Source: Cololabis saira | Taxonomy: Eukaryota > Chordata > Actinopteri > Beloniformes > Belonidae | Length of the DNA stretch: 64,000 bases | Assembly (NCBI RefSeq): GCF_033807715.1 | Contig: NC_084596.1 | Coordinates: 38,480,958-38,544,957, forward strand | Direction: 5' to 3' | Shown: piece by piece, positions 47,126 through 57,959 of the stretch | How positions within the stretch are numbered: position 1 is the first letter of the stretch | Layout of the letters: the number at the start of each line of letters is the position of its first letter | Translations under genes and position numbers: made by a program | The notes under the pieces: generated by a model | Seen by the model: only the letters and a program-made list of their open reading frames with translations | Told to the model about the DNA's origin: nothing | The model's database searches: none

Positions 47126-48062
47126 TCAGTGTGGGCTTGGGTGTGGGTTGGAGCTCCCACTTGGGGGGGCTCGGCTCTGCCTGGTTGGGGGGTGGCTGCC
47201 TGCGCTGGGGGGGCATGGCTGCCCTGGGCTGTCGTCGTTAGGGCGGGGGGTACATGCCCGGCGTCTGCAGGGACTCTAGGGCTTCTGGGGTGTCCGCTGT
47301 GGGGGGGTGGCCTCCCCCGGCAGTGGGGTACTCGGGTGGGCGAGGCTGCTGGGGGACTCATTCTCAGGTTTCTATGTTCTCTGTCATGGGTGTGAATGGA
47401 GTTGAACCATCTCCCGCTCCACCCAGAGGCTCCGGCGGCGCCGGGGGCATGCTCCTCGGGGTGGTGGGGCCCTGGCCGGGGGCCCCCCGGCCTGGGGTGG
47501 CCTGTGAGTGGCCCTGCCTCCTGGCCTTGTCCTCCTCTCCTCCTCCTGCCCCTCTACATGACTCACGCACACATTCACTTAGGTCCGAGGGGTTGGGGGG
47601 TGCGGGAGGGAGGGACTGGAGGGACATGGGAAGGATGAGAGAATGATTGTCCATGTCTTTGTCAGTGAGTGTATGGGTGTAAGGGTGTCCTGCGATGGAA
47701 GATGCACCAAACTTTGGGCCTCCATCAGCAGAAAGTCAAAAGAAAAAAAAAGAATTAATTATTATTATTATTATTTGGGATAGGTTCTAACCCCTTTGGC
47801 CCTCTAAAGGAGGAAACGGGTGTAGAAAATGGATGGATGAGTGGTTGTCTAAACCTGGGTCTGGGGCCTTCTGCTGCCGAGCCTATCCGGGTGGCTCCTT
47901 GTCGGGGGGGGTTCCCGCGCTCCGTGCCCATCTCCCCCTCGCTGCCCTTGCAGCTGGGCACACCTTTGGCTCTGGAGTTCCCGCTTTCATCGCGGAGGGT
48001 GCCGGCCCGGCGGCGTCGGTGGTCGGGGTGGCCCATCTCTCCGGGCAGGCCGACCCCCCCCT
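47126..48062 (+). mobile_element. L1-like LINE 3' region (copy C)
   Basis: The first GC-rich module (47126-47640) starts GTGTGGGCTTGGGTGTGGGT. It is followed by the word GAGAGAATGATTGTCCATGT and GTCAGTGAGTGTATGGGTGT shared with copy B. After a roughly 150-bp interruption containing another repeat end (47757-47846), the second GC-rich module resumes with GTGGTTGTCTAAACCTGGGT and runs to about 48062. That module is homologous to copies A and B. The tail and poly(A) are absent. Long frames here on both strands reflect GC richness only. Confidence 0.65.
47757..47846 (+). repeat. Retroposon tail inserted in LINE copy C
   Basis: (TTA)n at 47757-47774 is followed by GGGATAGGTTCTAACCCC and by GTGTAGAAAATGGATGGATG. 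The last two words match the end of the ATGGATGG-tailed fish repeat family. Confidence 0.55.
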
Positions 48063-50904
48063 CACATATGTTTATATTAATTATAATAAAGAAAAAAAAA
48101 ACATTATATGTTATATATTAAATTGATTATATATGAAAATGCATATATATGCTTTAGGTTTTAACCAAACTTGGTATTAACAGAAGAAAAAAAAAAGAAA
48201 CCACAGAAACAACCCTGAAGCCATTGAGCCCAAAATGAACATTTGTAAAATATGTGTCATGCAATGGAAAAATCATTTCAAGTACATCAACAAGTCTACA
48301 TCAGGGCAGATGGAGGAAAACAACAACAACAACATAGGTATTGTAATGGCACAATCAAGCCTGTTCCTCAATCTGATTGAAATTGATATGATGTAGGTGC
48401 CATTTATTTTGACCACAAATTCTGAGAGGGAGAAAAGAAAAAAAGAGCAGGGGAGCTAATGATAAGGCTTATCCCCTTTAAGTACTGTTACTTAAAAAAA
48501 AAAGAGTATCCTCATGCTTACAAAATATACGTGTAATATAAATCAGAAGTGTACGCACATAGTTTCCCAGTGTGCGTTCATTATAAATGTATAGATCAAT
48601 AAAAAACAACTCAGATATTAATTGTCAAAACTGAAATTTATTTCTTAAAGTTCCCAAAATAAAACCTTGCAAAACATTTTTGAACTGTGTGCACACCAAA
48701 CCATAAATATCTTCTGGGAATACAGACAGACAAGTGAAAAGTGTGAATTCTGACAGGTTTAGTCTGTCTGGGTGAGACCTCTCAACCATTGTGCATGATA
48801 TTGACCTATTGCTCCACTCATGAGAGGGCCCCAGGCATTTTACATATTTGTCTGCCTCAGTTTGCATGGCTGTATGCTCCTAGAAGAACCCCAAGATATT
48901 TAGATATTTTGTATATAAAATGTGATTCTGTATATGTTTGTCTGGACTTTTTATTTATTTGTTTTCTTGTTTTTTTTTTTGTTTTTTTTTTTCTTTTTGG
49001 TTGCTTGTGTATACTCTAAGATATTGAATTGCTCTAAGCAGTGCACATCGTCTGAATAGCTTGACTTGCCATGAATAATTTTAAATGTGCCAATGTGGAT
49101 TTCCAAGTTTTGTTCCCCTTTGCACACTCATATACATGCACATTCATCCCCTGCCATCTCTGAAGTGTTGGCTTAGTAGACAGCTCCCTTTGGACAAACA
49201 TGAATTGTGGTCTCTTGAAGCCAAAACTGTGTTACTTAAATATCGTCAAAACATCACAGCGTCAGTTGTGGGATTCTGTGTTGGTGTCCCTACAATTTGT
49301 TGTGCAGCCCCTTGGAGAAGATTTTCTTTTTTCTTTTGTTTTCTTTTTTTTTTTTAGATTTGAAAATGTTATATATGGGCTCTATTGCATTTAATTACAT
49401 AAAACACTTGAGAGACTTTAGGAAAGTAAGGACAAACCCAAACCCATTTCAATCACATCAACGTGAATTTCTTGAAGATAGATCACGTCGATCAAATCTG
49501 GTGAATATGTCATGTTGTGAGGTCTACAGAGGACTTAACCCTGGAAAGTAAGATAGGGAATATTTTAGTATTTTCACTTGTTTCTCAGGTCTGCCAGTCT
49601 ATGCGGGGCGCTGTTTCAAGTACCTCTGCACCGACTTATTGCTCCACTGAGGACTTACTTTTTGACTTTAAACACCTCTTGTCTTAATATTTTAAATATT
49701 TTTGCAACTCTTAATGAAAAATGTGTGATGGCTAAAGCCTTTCTCTGGCTTAATGACCCCACTAGAGTCATTAAATGACAATTGTGGGAAGCTGAAAGGA
49801 AGTTGGTAGAGATATTCTGCAAATCTTTGGAAATTTTTAAAAACTAATGGTTCCTGTGAGAGAACAGGTAAGAGACCATAAGGTTTTCTCAGCTTCTGCC
49901 CCCACTCGAGCCCAGAAGTCCTTATTTCAACTGGACCCTCCGATTGACACTCGTCAGTATTTCTAGACATCCCTTGAAATAAAATTTTTAAGATTTTTCA
50001 AGAAGACAGACTAATGTTTCAATAACTGCTCTCAAACAGCATAACATATATACTAAATGTACTAAAACTGACTTTATCTAATCAAAAATAAATACAATAA
50101 TATTATATTATTAATTAACGATTGTTGGGAACCAACTCTCCCACCACCTACCTGCATTTTTCATAAAGCTTCACAGTGCACAAGTGTGGAATCAGACAAT
50201 GATGCAGAACATCTCTCACTTAATGCCTAATTTCTCTATTTGTTACAGATGTAGTTACTGTCTTCTACACATTTTTTTGTATTATTTGATTATCTTAAAA
50301 GCTCCTTAGAATGTTCACAGGGCAAAAATAAATACACTGAATTGAGTATTTTATTCTCTTTCTGCATGTATTGCAATAGCTAATGCTTTTGTTACACGGC
50401 TGATGAGGTAATCAAGATTTTTAACATCTTTATGCACATGACTCCACAGTAAAGTAGTGCTGTACAGAACACTGTATCCTCAAACCACACAGAGTAGAAA
50501 CTTTATTTTACTGTTTCCGCTTTTGATTTAGATATAGAGTTTAGAGATTTTAGTAAATTTTTAGTTTTTTTCCTAATACCCTATTCTGTTTTTTCAGGCT
50601 GATTTAATCTTTTTGTATTCCTTCTTGCTTGCTTCTACAGCCTGATATACCATGAGCAACTGGTGACAGTGGGTCCCAGTTGAGTGTAGTTTAGGTAGTG
50701 ACACTTGAAATGAGGATGTTTGGACCGAGTTCCCCTCACTATGGCGTTGTGCAGAGAAACATAATGATGACTGATGATGACTTTATTGTTTCATTGTAAA
50801 AATAAATAGATTGACCACAAAATATAGTTGAGACCTTTATTTGCTGCTTGTATTTATTGTTATCTGACCAGTTCATATAACTAACTCAGAAATCTCCTTA
50901 TGAG
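48063..50904. other. Unassigned AT-rich sequence
   Basis: About 2.8 kb. Poly(T) runs lie at about 48968-48993 and 49345-49356. No convincing exons, terminal repeats or known repeats were seen. Confidence 0.5.
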
Positions 50905-51321
50905 TCATTCCAGTCTGGTGTCTGCCCCTGTTATAGCACGGAAACTATCCTCCTACAAATCATTAATTATCTCCTCACTGCAGCTGAATCTGGCGTGCTC
51001 TCCATTCTCATCCTTCTTGACCTCAGTGGAGCCTTTGATACCATTTCTCACTCCGTCCTCCTCAATAGACTCTCACCCATTGGCATCACCCACACCCACA
51101 TCCACTGGATTCAGTCCTATCTCACAGGCCCCACTCAGTTCATATGGCTTAAATATTTTAGATCTGACCCCTCACTAATCACTACAGGTGTGCCCCAGGG
51201 TTCTGTCCTGGGGTCCCTTGCCTTCATTATCTATTGCCTATCCCTTGGCAGTAATCTTTGCAAATTCAATGTGGATTTTCATTGCTTTACCGATGACACC
51301 CAGCTCTGCCTTTCTAGTAAA
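50905..51321 (+). pseudogene. L2 reverse-transcriptase fragment, palm domain
   Basis: Translated in mixed frames this gives FQSGVCPCYSTETILLQII, then LILLDLSGAFDTISHSVLL, IGITHTHIHWIQSYLTG, TTGVPQGSVLGSLAFIIY and HCFTDDTQLCLSSK. These are the canonical non-LTR RT motifs, with 'LLDLSGAFD' holding the first catalytic Asp and FTDD at the normal Y/FADD box. One frame covers 50995-51330 without a stop, so decay is moderate. The ORF is cut by the hAT-like insertion after the Asp-Asp box. Confidence 0.85.
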
Positions 51322-51886
51322 CAGGCATCAGAATCTTCCGCGGATCCGCGGAATTCCGCGGATTTTGGTCTCAGCAAAAAATTTCCGCGGAACGAGGAAA
51401 ACAAAAAAAAAAAATTCCCCAAACAATGGACTCGAAAACGCGATGCGCCAGGTCAGAAAAGAAAAAAATAATATGCAAAAAATAAGCGACGTATCTATCC
51501 ATTCATTCAGAAATCAAAAATAATTTCCATTTGGGAGCCTCGTGCGGCGCTGAATATGCAATGCAGTGTTTTGCGGTGTGACTTCTCATTGAAATGACTG
51601 GAGGCAACACGTTGCGGCAGTGCGTGAAGCCTGAATTATGGTTCTGCGTTAAATTGACGCAGAGCCTACGGCGTAGGGTATGCGGCGACGCGCGCCGTAC
51701 GGTGCGTACGGCCGCGTACCCTACGCCGTAGGCTCTGCTTTGGTGCACCATTTTGAGTCTATTTTTCAAAATTTTTACGGGGGGGCATGCCCCCGGACCC
51801 CCTTAGAGGGTTCGGGCACGTTGCGCGCTCACTCGTCCACGTCGAGAATTTTCCTGTTTTTTTAGGAAAAGCCGTTCTGATGCCTG
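51322..51886. mobile_element. hAT-like element with 6-bp TSD inside L2
   Basis: The inverted ends are CAGGCATCAGAA (51322-51333) and TTCTGATGCCTG (51875-51886), a perfect 12-bp match. AGTAAA is duplicated at 51316-51321 and 51887-51892. The CAG...CTG ends suggest the hAT superfamily, although most hATs make 8-bp duplications. The left part carries a CCGCGGATCCGCGGAATTCC palindrome and the middle carries a fold-back MITE. It is 565 bp and noncoding. Confidence 0.8.
51627..51746. repeat. Fold-back MITE, copy 2
   Basis: GCCTGAATTATGGTTCTGCG begins the left arm. CAGAGCCTACGGCGTAGGGT is mirrored by ACCCTACGCCGTAGGCTCTG at the right. It is the same family as 5116-5232. The right arm ends early (TTTGGTGCACC), so the last ~15 bp of inverted end are lost. 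It sits inside the 51322-51886 element. Confidence 0.75.
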
Positions 51887-51972
51887 AGTAAACCAGACTC
51901 CATATCCCTACACTCCTCTCTCAGCTCCTGCTTATCCTAAATCAAATCCTGGTTAAACTCAAGAGGTCCTCC
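51887..51972 (+). pseudogene. L2 fragment between two insertions
   Basis: From 51893 it reads PDSISLHSSLSSCLS, a stop, then IKSWLNS. This corresponds to the L2 segment 'SSL-CL-IKSWM' after the Asp-Asp box. The first six bases are the hAT-like TSD. The fragment ends with GAGGTCCTCC at the LTR element junction. Confidence 0.75.
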
Positions 51973-52122
51973 TGTTACACCCCTCTGCTTTCCTGCTGGC
52001 TTTGCTGCATTAGTGCAGGAGTCGATGCATCAGAGTAATTCCTTGATTGGTGCATATGTGAGGGTGTGGATATTACTTCCCTCGCATGGGATTTGTTTGT
52101 TCAGACTCCTTTCTATGTTGCA
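51973..52122 (+). repeat. Left LTR, internally deleted
   Basis: It aligns with the right LTR over GCTTTGCTGCATTAGTGCAG and GATTTGTTTGTTCAGACTCC. It lacks about 110 bp present in the right LTR between GCATGGG and ATTTGTTTG, including the AATAAA. An alternative end at TTGTAACA (about 52145) would give a 7-bp inverted terminal pair with TGTTACA. Confidence 0.75.
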
Positions 52123-52152
52123 GCCTAACAAGCTGGGTTGTAACATAAATCG

Positions 52153-52168
52153 TGGGCTCGTCCGGGGA
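52153..52168 (+). promoter_or_regulatory. Candidate primer-binding site
   Basis: TGGGCTCGTCCGGGG resembles the primer site complementary to the 3' end of tRNA-Pro used by many retroelements (TGGGGGCTCGTCCGGG). It lies 30 nt after the TTGCA end or 7 nt after the alternative TAACA end of the left LTR. The latter spacing is more normal. Confidence 0.5.
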
Positions 52169-52216
52169 AGTTTTGAAAATGTTGTCGAGATTGAACATTT
52201 TTGGTATATTAGATTA

Positions 52217-53166
52217 CAGTGTTTCCCCTAGAATTTTTTTCAGGCCCGGTGGTACCCACCGAAAAAATCCTAAACAGACGAGGCGCGTGGGACGGCATAT
52301 TGGACATGTAGCAATATAACAAAGTTTTACATTAAAAATCATTGTAGGCCTATATTGCTGAATGATATCACTTCAATGAAATAATTAGATTTAATCTAAC
52401 CTTTAACCAAAGTGTCATGGGCCTGAAAGGTCTGACCCATATGAGCATTGAGCATCTTTTCTAGATATTTCAAAGGGATCTCTATGAAAACCCTCTGGGA
52501 TGGTCCTCTTTTAACGGCTGCTTGTGCTGACGGCATATGCCACAAAACATCCCTATTCACAATTCAGATTATATCAGTTATAAATAATTTAAATATTGTA
52601 GATTTGTTTTACCCGTTTTGTTATAGCAGAGTTACATGCATTTGACTGGGTGAAAAATGAACCTTTAGTGGTTCTAGTGGAAAGACAATCTATTGTCTGT
52701 GTTATTTTCATCATTATACCAAAAAAAGAAGCTCAATCAGAACAAAAATGTAAGCTAAACAACAAATTGGAAATGTACCATTGGCTCATACATGGCTGGC
52801 ACTAGGACCCCGCGGACGCCTGGTGCGTCGTCGGGCTGTGTTTTCCTTCACGCTTCCCTGCAGCGTCTCATGCAAACACAAACACACGGACCTGCAGAAA
52901 CATTTCTTTATATCATGTTGTCTGTCGCCCGCGATATTTTTTCTTTTTTTTTTTGACTAGCTACAAACTCTATACATCCCATAATAATATGCCCGCGCTT
53001 TCAGCAGCGTTACTAGGCAACGAAGCAGGTTGACTCCCGTTGCAGAACAGCGCTGCAGAGGCTTCTAAACGTAAATGATAATTGATTTTTTTTTTTTTAG
53101 GCCTGGCGGGGGGTCTCGTTGGCCTGGCGGCCCCGCCAGGCCTATATAATGGTAGGGGAAACACTG
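52217..53166. mobile_element. hAT-like element with 5-bp TSD inside the LTR element
   Basis: The perfect 14-bp ends are CAGTGTTTCCCCTA (52217-52230) and TAGGGGAAACACTG (53153-53166). GATTA is duplicated at 52212-52216 and 53167-53171. Its right subterminal part has GGCCTGGCGGCCCCGCCAGG, a strong palindrome. This CAGTGTTTCCCC family is familiar from fish. At 950 bp it has no transposase domain. Confidence 0.85.
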
Positions 53167-53783
53167 GATTATGAAGGTTAAAGAATTATTACACCAGTAA
53201 CCAACATTTATAGTGTAGGTTGAGTGCAGTATTTCTATACATTTTTTTCTAAGGTATCAGTAGGTTTTAAAGGGTTTGCATTGCATAAGCTTGAAGGTCT
53301 TTTGAGTCCATCTTCTAACAGTCTTTTTCCTAGTGATGTATTTGGCTGTTCTGAAGCTTAATGTTTAGTTTTTTACAGCTATGCCGCGGTCTTCAGGTGA
53401 GCTATGTAGTGAATTGGTAGTCCTGTTATAGCGGCTTTGTTTCTGCTGCAGCTGGTTTTCATGCTGGCTTTTGGTAGAGGGACAACACCAGATCCTATGG
53501 CCCTTTGTGGTTTGGTCTGACTGGTCTCCTTTCTATTTGTTCATTTTGGGTAGCCCATCACAAATTTTGTTTTGGGGGGGGTTGTGTTAGCCCAAACGTA
53601 TTATACTAGTTTGTTTGAATATTGCGGCTGCAATTCATTGTAGTTGTAGCAACTAAGGCAGCTATTTAAACAGATATTTTGCTGAGCAAGAGAGTTTGTA
53701 TGGCCTTACATGGTGGAGTTTTGTAAAGCTGCTGCACTACACACTATGGCTCACAATGGATGGATTCCTGAAGAAATCCTTTT

Positions 53784-53794
53784 GAGGAGGGAAG
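53784..53794 (+). promoter_or_regulatory. Polypurine tract
   Basis: GAGGAGGGAAG lies immediately before the right LTR start TGTTACAC, the expected plus-strand primer position of an LTR retroelement. Confidence 0.65.
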
Positions 53795-54053
53795 TGTTAC
53801 ACACATCTGCATCCCTGCTTGCTTTGCTGCATCAGTGCAGGAGTCGATGCATAGTGGTAATTGTTTCATTGGCTGCATCTGGGATGGTGTGGATAATACT
53901 TCTCTGGCATGGGTCACAAGAGGCTCACCAATCTAGCTGATGTTTGCTATGTTGTTTTTGGCACTGGGTTTGTTGGGCTTCTTTATGCTTACATTTCAAC
54001 AATAAAACCTTGAATTTTGTGATTTGTTTGTTCAAACTCCTTTTTATATTGCA
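53795..54053 (+). repeat. Right LTR
   Basis: The 259-bp LTR begins TGTTACACAC and ends ATATTGCA. It contains AATAAAACC at about 54001 as a polyadenylation signal. Identity to the shortened left LTR is moderate with many substitutions, so the insertion is old. Confidence 0.8.
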
Positions 54054-54054
54054 A

Positions 54055-54600
54055 CTCTTCATTGGCATAAAATCATCATTATCCCAAGTTGATAGCTTCT
54101 CACCATTGACAGCTCCTCAGTCTCCCCTTCCCCTCGGGTGAAGAATCTGTGTGTCATCCTTGATAGCAGTCTGCCTTTCCACTTCCAGATCAACAACATA
54201 ATCCAGTCTGCTTACTTCCCCCTTCAAAAAATAAATAAACTCGGCCCCTAGCTCACCTTCCACACTGCCTCCATCCTTGTTCACCTTCTGGTCACTTCCT
54301 GTATCGATTACAGCAACTCTCTCCTCTTTGGTCTACCCCCGATATCCATCTACAAGCTCCAAACAGTCAATAATTCTGCTGTCCGGATCATAAAAAGAAA
54401 CCCATCATTCCATCATATTTTCCCTGTCCTGTAACAGCTGTACTGTCTCCCATTCTGCCAAAGAATTAATAACAAACTCTTCCTGTTTACCTTCAAGACC
54501 ATTTATAACCTTTCCCTACCTCATCTGTCTGACCTCCTCCAGATTGCCACTCTAGCCTGCTCCCTTAAATAATCCTCCTCCATTCACATTTTTATTTGAC
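54055..54600 (+). pseudogene. L2 reverse-transcriptase fragment, C-terminal part
   Basis: Starting with IGIKSSLSQVDSFS, degraded frames correspond to the L2 thumb and C-terminus. Examples are RVKNLCVILDSSLPFHFQI-like, then 'SCIDYSNSLLFGLPP' and 'HHIFPVL-QLYCLPFCQRI'-like pieces spread over different frames with stops. The sequence fades at about 54600 before the L2 3' tail. Confidence 0.7.
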
Positions 54601-56155
54601 CAAGCTTCCAGCCTTTTTTAAATAAAATAAAATACTATTTATCTGAAAAGGTAAACCCCAATGTTTTTTCCCTGTTCTGTATGACTAAATTGATTGGTAT
54701 ATCATTAAGGAGATGTCAAAAGCATGCCCCCCTTCTTTTCAGTGTTAATTGTCATATTGTTTTTACCCTATTGTGTTTTTCTGTATCACACCCAAATAAT
54801 CATGCCTGCAAAAATGAATGTGCAAGCTGGTTTTATGTCCAGGGCCACCCCTTCCTGAACGCAGAGCAAGAACTGTATAGTCTCATGGTCCAATGAATGT
54901 CGCTATTTATGCAAAAATATGGCATATTTATGCACACCAGAGTTTCACTGACACAAGCAGCAGGGAGGCCTTGATGCTGTTGCTGGCGATGTCCACATGC
55001 ACCAAGTCAAATTATTTGTGTAGAAGGCGAGGAGAGAACAGAGGTCCCCGGTCTGTCATCTATGATAGTGCAAGTATTGCTGCTATGGTTGACAGTCAAC
55101 ATCTGACCAATCACAGTAAATTAAAAGCAAAAATAACCTGGAGAACACAAAGAATCAAATAAAACCAGAATCCCAGGACCATCGCAAATATAAATCTGAT
55201 ATTTTTTTTCATTTTCAATGTTATATGTAAAATAAAATGAATTGTATGGTATGCCTCACCAAGCTTCTGTGAATATATTTGAAGTATATATTTTTAGAAG
55301 TGTAATTCTACTTTTTTTTCGTTGTGTTATTGGATAGCCATTGACATGCCCCTGATTGCAGTTGCTACCATGTTTGATATTCTTTTATTTTTAAAATTCC
55401 AGATCTTACAGGAGAACTACATCATTTCTAAATATGTTGTGCCTTTCTGGCTAGACACATGAATAACACTGATTGAGAGTGAGTCTGTCTGTTAAAGAGT
55501 GAAGGTGCAAATGTTTACAGACCTGTAGCTTAAAGGTCACTGCTTCGTACCCACTGACGAATGTTGCAAATGTAGAAAAATGAAATACTCTGCCAGAGGA
55601 AGAATATGTTTTAATTGAGTGCATCCATATTAGTTTGTGATGTACCATCTTCTCTTTGGTCATGTCTGACCTTAAAGGCCAGAATATTACACAAAAATCA
55701 CATCTTTCAGAGAGTATTCAACAGAAAGTATTGTACAGAAATGTTTTTTTTTTCTATCTTTTGATGACAGGATGTTGGGTAAATAAAATTGGAAACACTT
55801 CCACTGAAAAAATACGTTTTACTTTTTAAATTAAGGACAAATGATATATGTCCAACTGCTACTAATTTTCTTCTCTGACTATTGTTGATATGCTTAGGTG
55901 CTGGTTACATTTCATTTAAAGTCACAATGTGACTCTTGACATCCTTTAAGCTGATGTTTTCAACACATAATTCTCTTCAGAATTGGAAAACTAAATTGAT
56001 GTTTACTGAAAATTGGTATTTCAGGCATGCAGTGTCTCTGAGTAGGCAGAGTGTGAGCCTTACGAGCAGAGACAGACTAAGGTCGCGTAGAAGCAAAACA
56101 AGACGAGATGCTAGGGCTCTGTAGGTTAACGAGCTTCCCACCGAAACGCTGCTAC
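54601..56155. other. Unassigned AT-rich sequence
   Basis: About 1.5 kb with no recognised repeat or convincing exon. Confidence 0.5.
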
Positions 56156-56235
56156 CTCCACTCTGTCCATCAAAGCTCTCGCTCTTCACGCTGAACTCAT
56201 CCAGGGGAGCAAATAGCAAGGGTAATCTGGGAGCT
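56156..56235 (-). other. Candidate internal coding exon (80 nt)
   Basis: On the minus strand a pyrimidine-rich acceptor, TTTACTCTGCTCTCAG, precedes an open segment reading APRLPLLFAPLDEFSVKSE and then SFDGQSG. GTAGCA follows as a possible donor. The open frame spans 98 codons (56270-55977) around it. Codon use is balanced, and GC is higher than in the surrounding AT-rich DNA. I do not recognise the protein. Spurious splice-like matches are common, so this is only a candidate for part of a host gene on the minus strand. Confidence 0.22.
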
Positions 56236-57519
56236 CTGAGAGCAGAGTAAACTGTGACAATGTGATTCACACTGCTGGCAAAAACCGGACAAAAACAGAA
56301 ATAAAGGGTCTAAGGCTGACAGTTTCAGGGACTGTAATCAGCCTATTTAACACTTTTAGATTAAATCTGCCATAACCCTAATGCAAGGAAGGGCGGTAAA
56401 AAAGAATGGCACATATAAGTTTAAAATTATTATGTGCGTTTCTTTCGTACCACTGCTTTTATTGGGGACTATCATGCACATTGTCTTGGGTATAATAGAC
56501 AATCCATAATTACACGTGGGCAAGGGACTCAAGGTTTTAAATAAATGAAAGTTAATTGTGTAGACTAAACAGATTGTGCTTATGGTTCAAGTATTTGGAT
56601 AATTGACTAAAAAGAAATTGCTTGGCCAGGTGCAGTTCTTTCCCCCATCACTTCAAGACAATTGAACCAGATAAAAGGTCTGAAGTTGATATCAAGCATT
56701 AAGTTGGTATTAGGCAGCTGTTTGAGTGCGACTACCAATATGAAGTCCATGAAGATTTAAATCTTAGCGAAGGAGGCCATTAGGCTGAAAATACAACATA
56801 AATCCTTAAGAGATATAGAAAAAAAACCTACACTTTGATCACACCTTGATTGTTTCATTTCAGATTTATTATGGTGGTGTATAAAGGTAAGGTCATAAAC
56901 TAAATGAATGGACCTAAGAGTTGTTGAATAGGTTACTAGTCCTATTCTCAGATCATATCTTCTCTTTTCTAACAATGCGTAATGTTATTCACTTTGGTCC
57001 CTGTGAGTAGAGTGTGTTCTCTATATCCTATAATCAGTGAAGGACCTCATTCAGATCTCGCACTAAAATGTCTCCTGGGAAATCTGATCGCAAATAGCCA
57101 ATGCTATTGCATGCTACAAAGAGATCCCTCGACAGATTCAGATCCAATCACACAGGACACATTTTAAAGTGGTCTGGGACACTGTGTCGCATTCTCCTCC
57201 AAATCTGAAAAGAAGTGTCGTGGGCCTTATTAAGGGACCACCTCATAAACTAACACGAACAATGTTTGCACATGAATGACCACATTGGATTTAGTGTTTG
57301 TCGCTGATCAGTCCTAGTACTGTAAACACCCTATTTTTTTGTTGTTGTTGTTGATAAATAAAGGTTTGAAAAACATAATTAACAGCTCGTTCATTTCCGT
57401 TCTTTTTTTCCCCTGTGAGTTACACTGCTGCCTTTAGCAAATAAAATTTAAAATTAAAATGTGCTTGCAAGAAAAAGGGCTGTACTTGCGCATAAAGCAG
57501 GAAGGTCAGATGCATTTGG
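56236..57519. other. Unassigned AT-rich sequence
   Basis: No recognised element or exon was seen. A (GTT)n patch is near 57335. Confidence 0.5.
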
Positions 57520-57780
57520 GTACACATTTTTATTTTTTCCCATTTTTTTTCCCCCAATTTATCACCCAGTGCTCCTACCTAAGTGTCAGTCCTGGGCATT
57601 GCCATCCTCTACCAACCCAGGGAGGGCCCTGCACTGAGCTCAGGTCTCTTCCTTAACCTGAGGAGTGAGCAGGCCGCTTCTTTTCACCAGACAGGGTGGG
57701 GTTTCTCCGGCCGGACGTAGCGCGTGGAAGGATCACGTTATTCCGGCCGGATCCTCCCCACCCCATCTGTCCCCGGTTGG
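57520..57780 (-). repeat. SINE-like repeat, antisense, degenerate
   Basis: The plus strand starts with a T-rich run (reverse of an A-rich tail). It continues with CAGGCCGCTTCTTTTCACCAG, split here as CAGGCCGCTTC and TTTTCACCAG, and then GGACGTAGCGCGTGGAAGGA. This order matches a common teleost tRNA-derived SINE in reverse orientation. The tRNA-like head, expected at the right, is not preserved. Confidence 0.55.
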
Positions 57781-57849
57781 CCAGAGGGGGCATGTATAGC
57801 CCAGGACTGTGTGCATGTTTTTGTGAGGATAGCTCACACTAGCTACCAA

Positions 57850-57885
57850 GGGAACATGGGGAGAACATGCAAACTCCACACAGTT
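57850..57885 (-). repeat. Short copy of the dispersed repeat word
   Basis: GGGGAGAACATGCAAACTCC is the reverse complement of the start of the repeat at 20575-20905. Nothing else of that repeat is present. Confidence 0.6.
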
Positions 57886-57959
57886 GAACAAAACTGCTAA
57901 TTGCTGGTCACTTATAATTAGATTTAAAAAAAAATTCAAACTAAAAGAATCTGGCTTTG

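Larger units (their letters stand above)
51973..54053 (+). mobile_element. LTR retrotransposon inserted in L2
   Basis: Two direct LTRs (51973-52122 and 53795-54053) both begin TGTTACAC and end TTGCA. A candidate primer-binding site follows the left LTR (52153-52168) and a polypurine tract precedes the right one (53784-53794). The L2 frame flanks both sides, and the flanking CCTCC and (A)CTCT are consistent with a decayed target duplication of 4-5 bp. After removing the hAT-like element at 52217-53166, about 720 bp of interior remain with no gag, pol or env domain recognised. It is therefore a non-autonomous or heavily deleted element, and the superfamily is undetermined. Confidence 0.8.
50905..54600 (+). 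mobile_element. L2-type LINE split by nested insertions
   Basis: Three segments of one L2 reverse-transcriptase ORF lie in order: 50905-51321, 51887-51972 and about 54055-54600. They are separated by a hAT-like element (51322-51886) and an LTR element (51973-54053). The reading frame can be followed across both breaks: GAGGTCCTCC at 51965-51972 resumes as CTTCATTGGCATAAAATC after 54055. This matches the Glu-Val-Leu-Leu-Ile-Gly-x-Lys stretch of L2 proteins. The 5' end and the 3' tail of the LINE are absent. Confidence 0.85.

Noticed and set aside
47056..47654. Overlapping Pro/Gly-rich frames on both strands
   Set aside because: High GC lowers stop frequency; the region matches an L1-like 3' noncoding module.
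52141..52175. Taking the primer-site match as proof of a retrovirus-derived element
   Set aside because: The match is short, the spacing from the LTR end is ambiguous, and no gag, pol or env domain was found.
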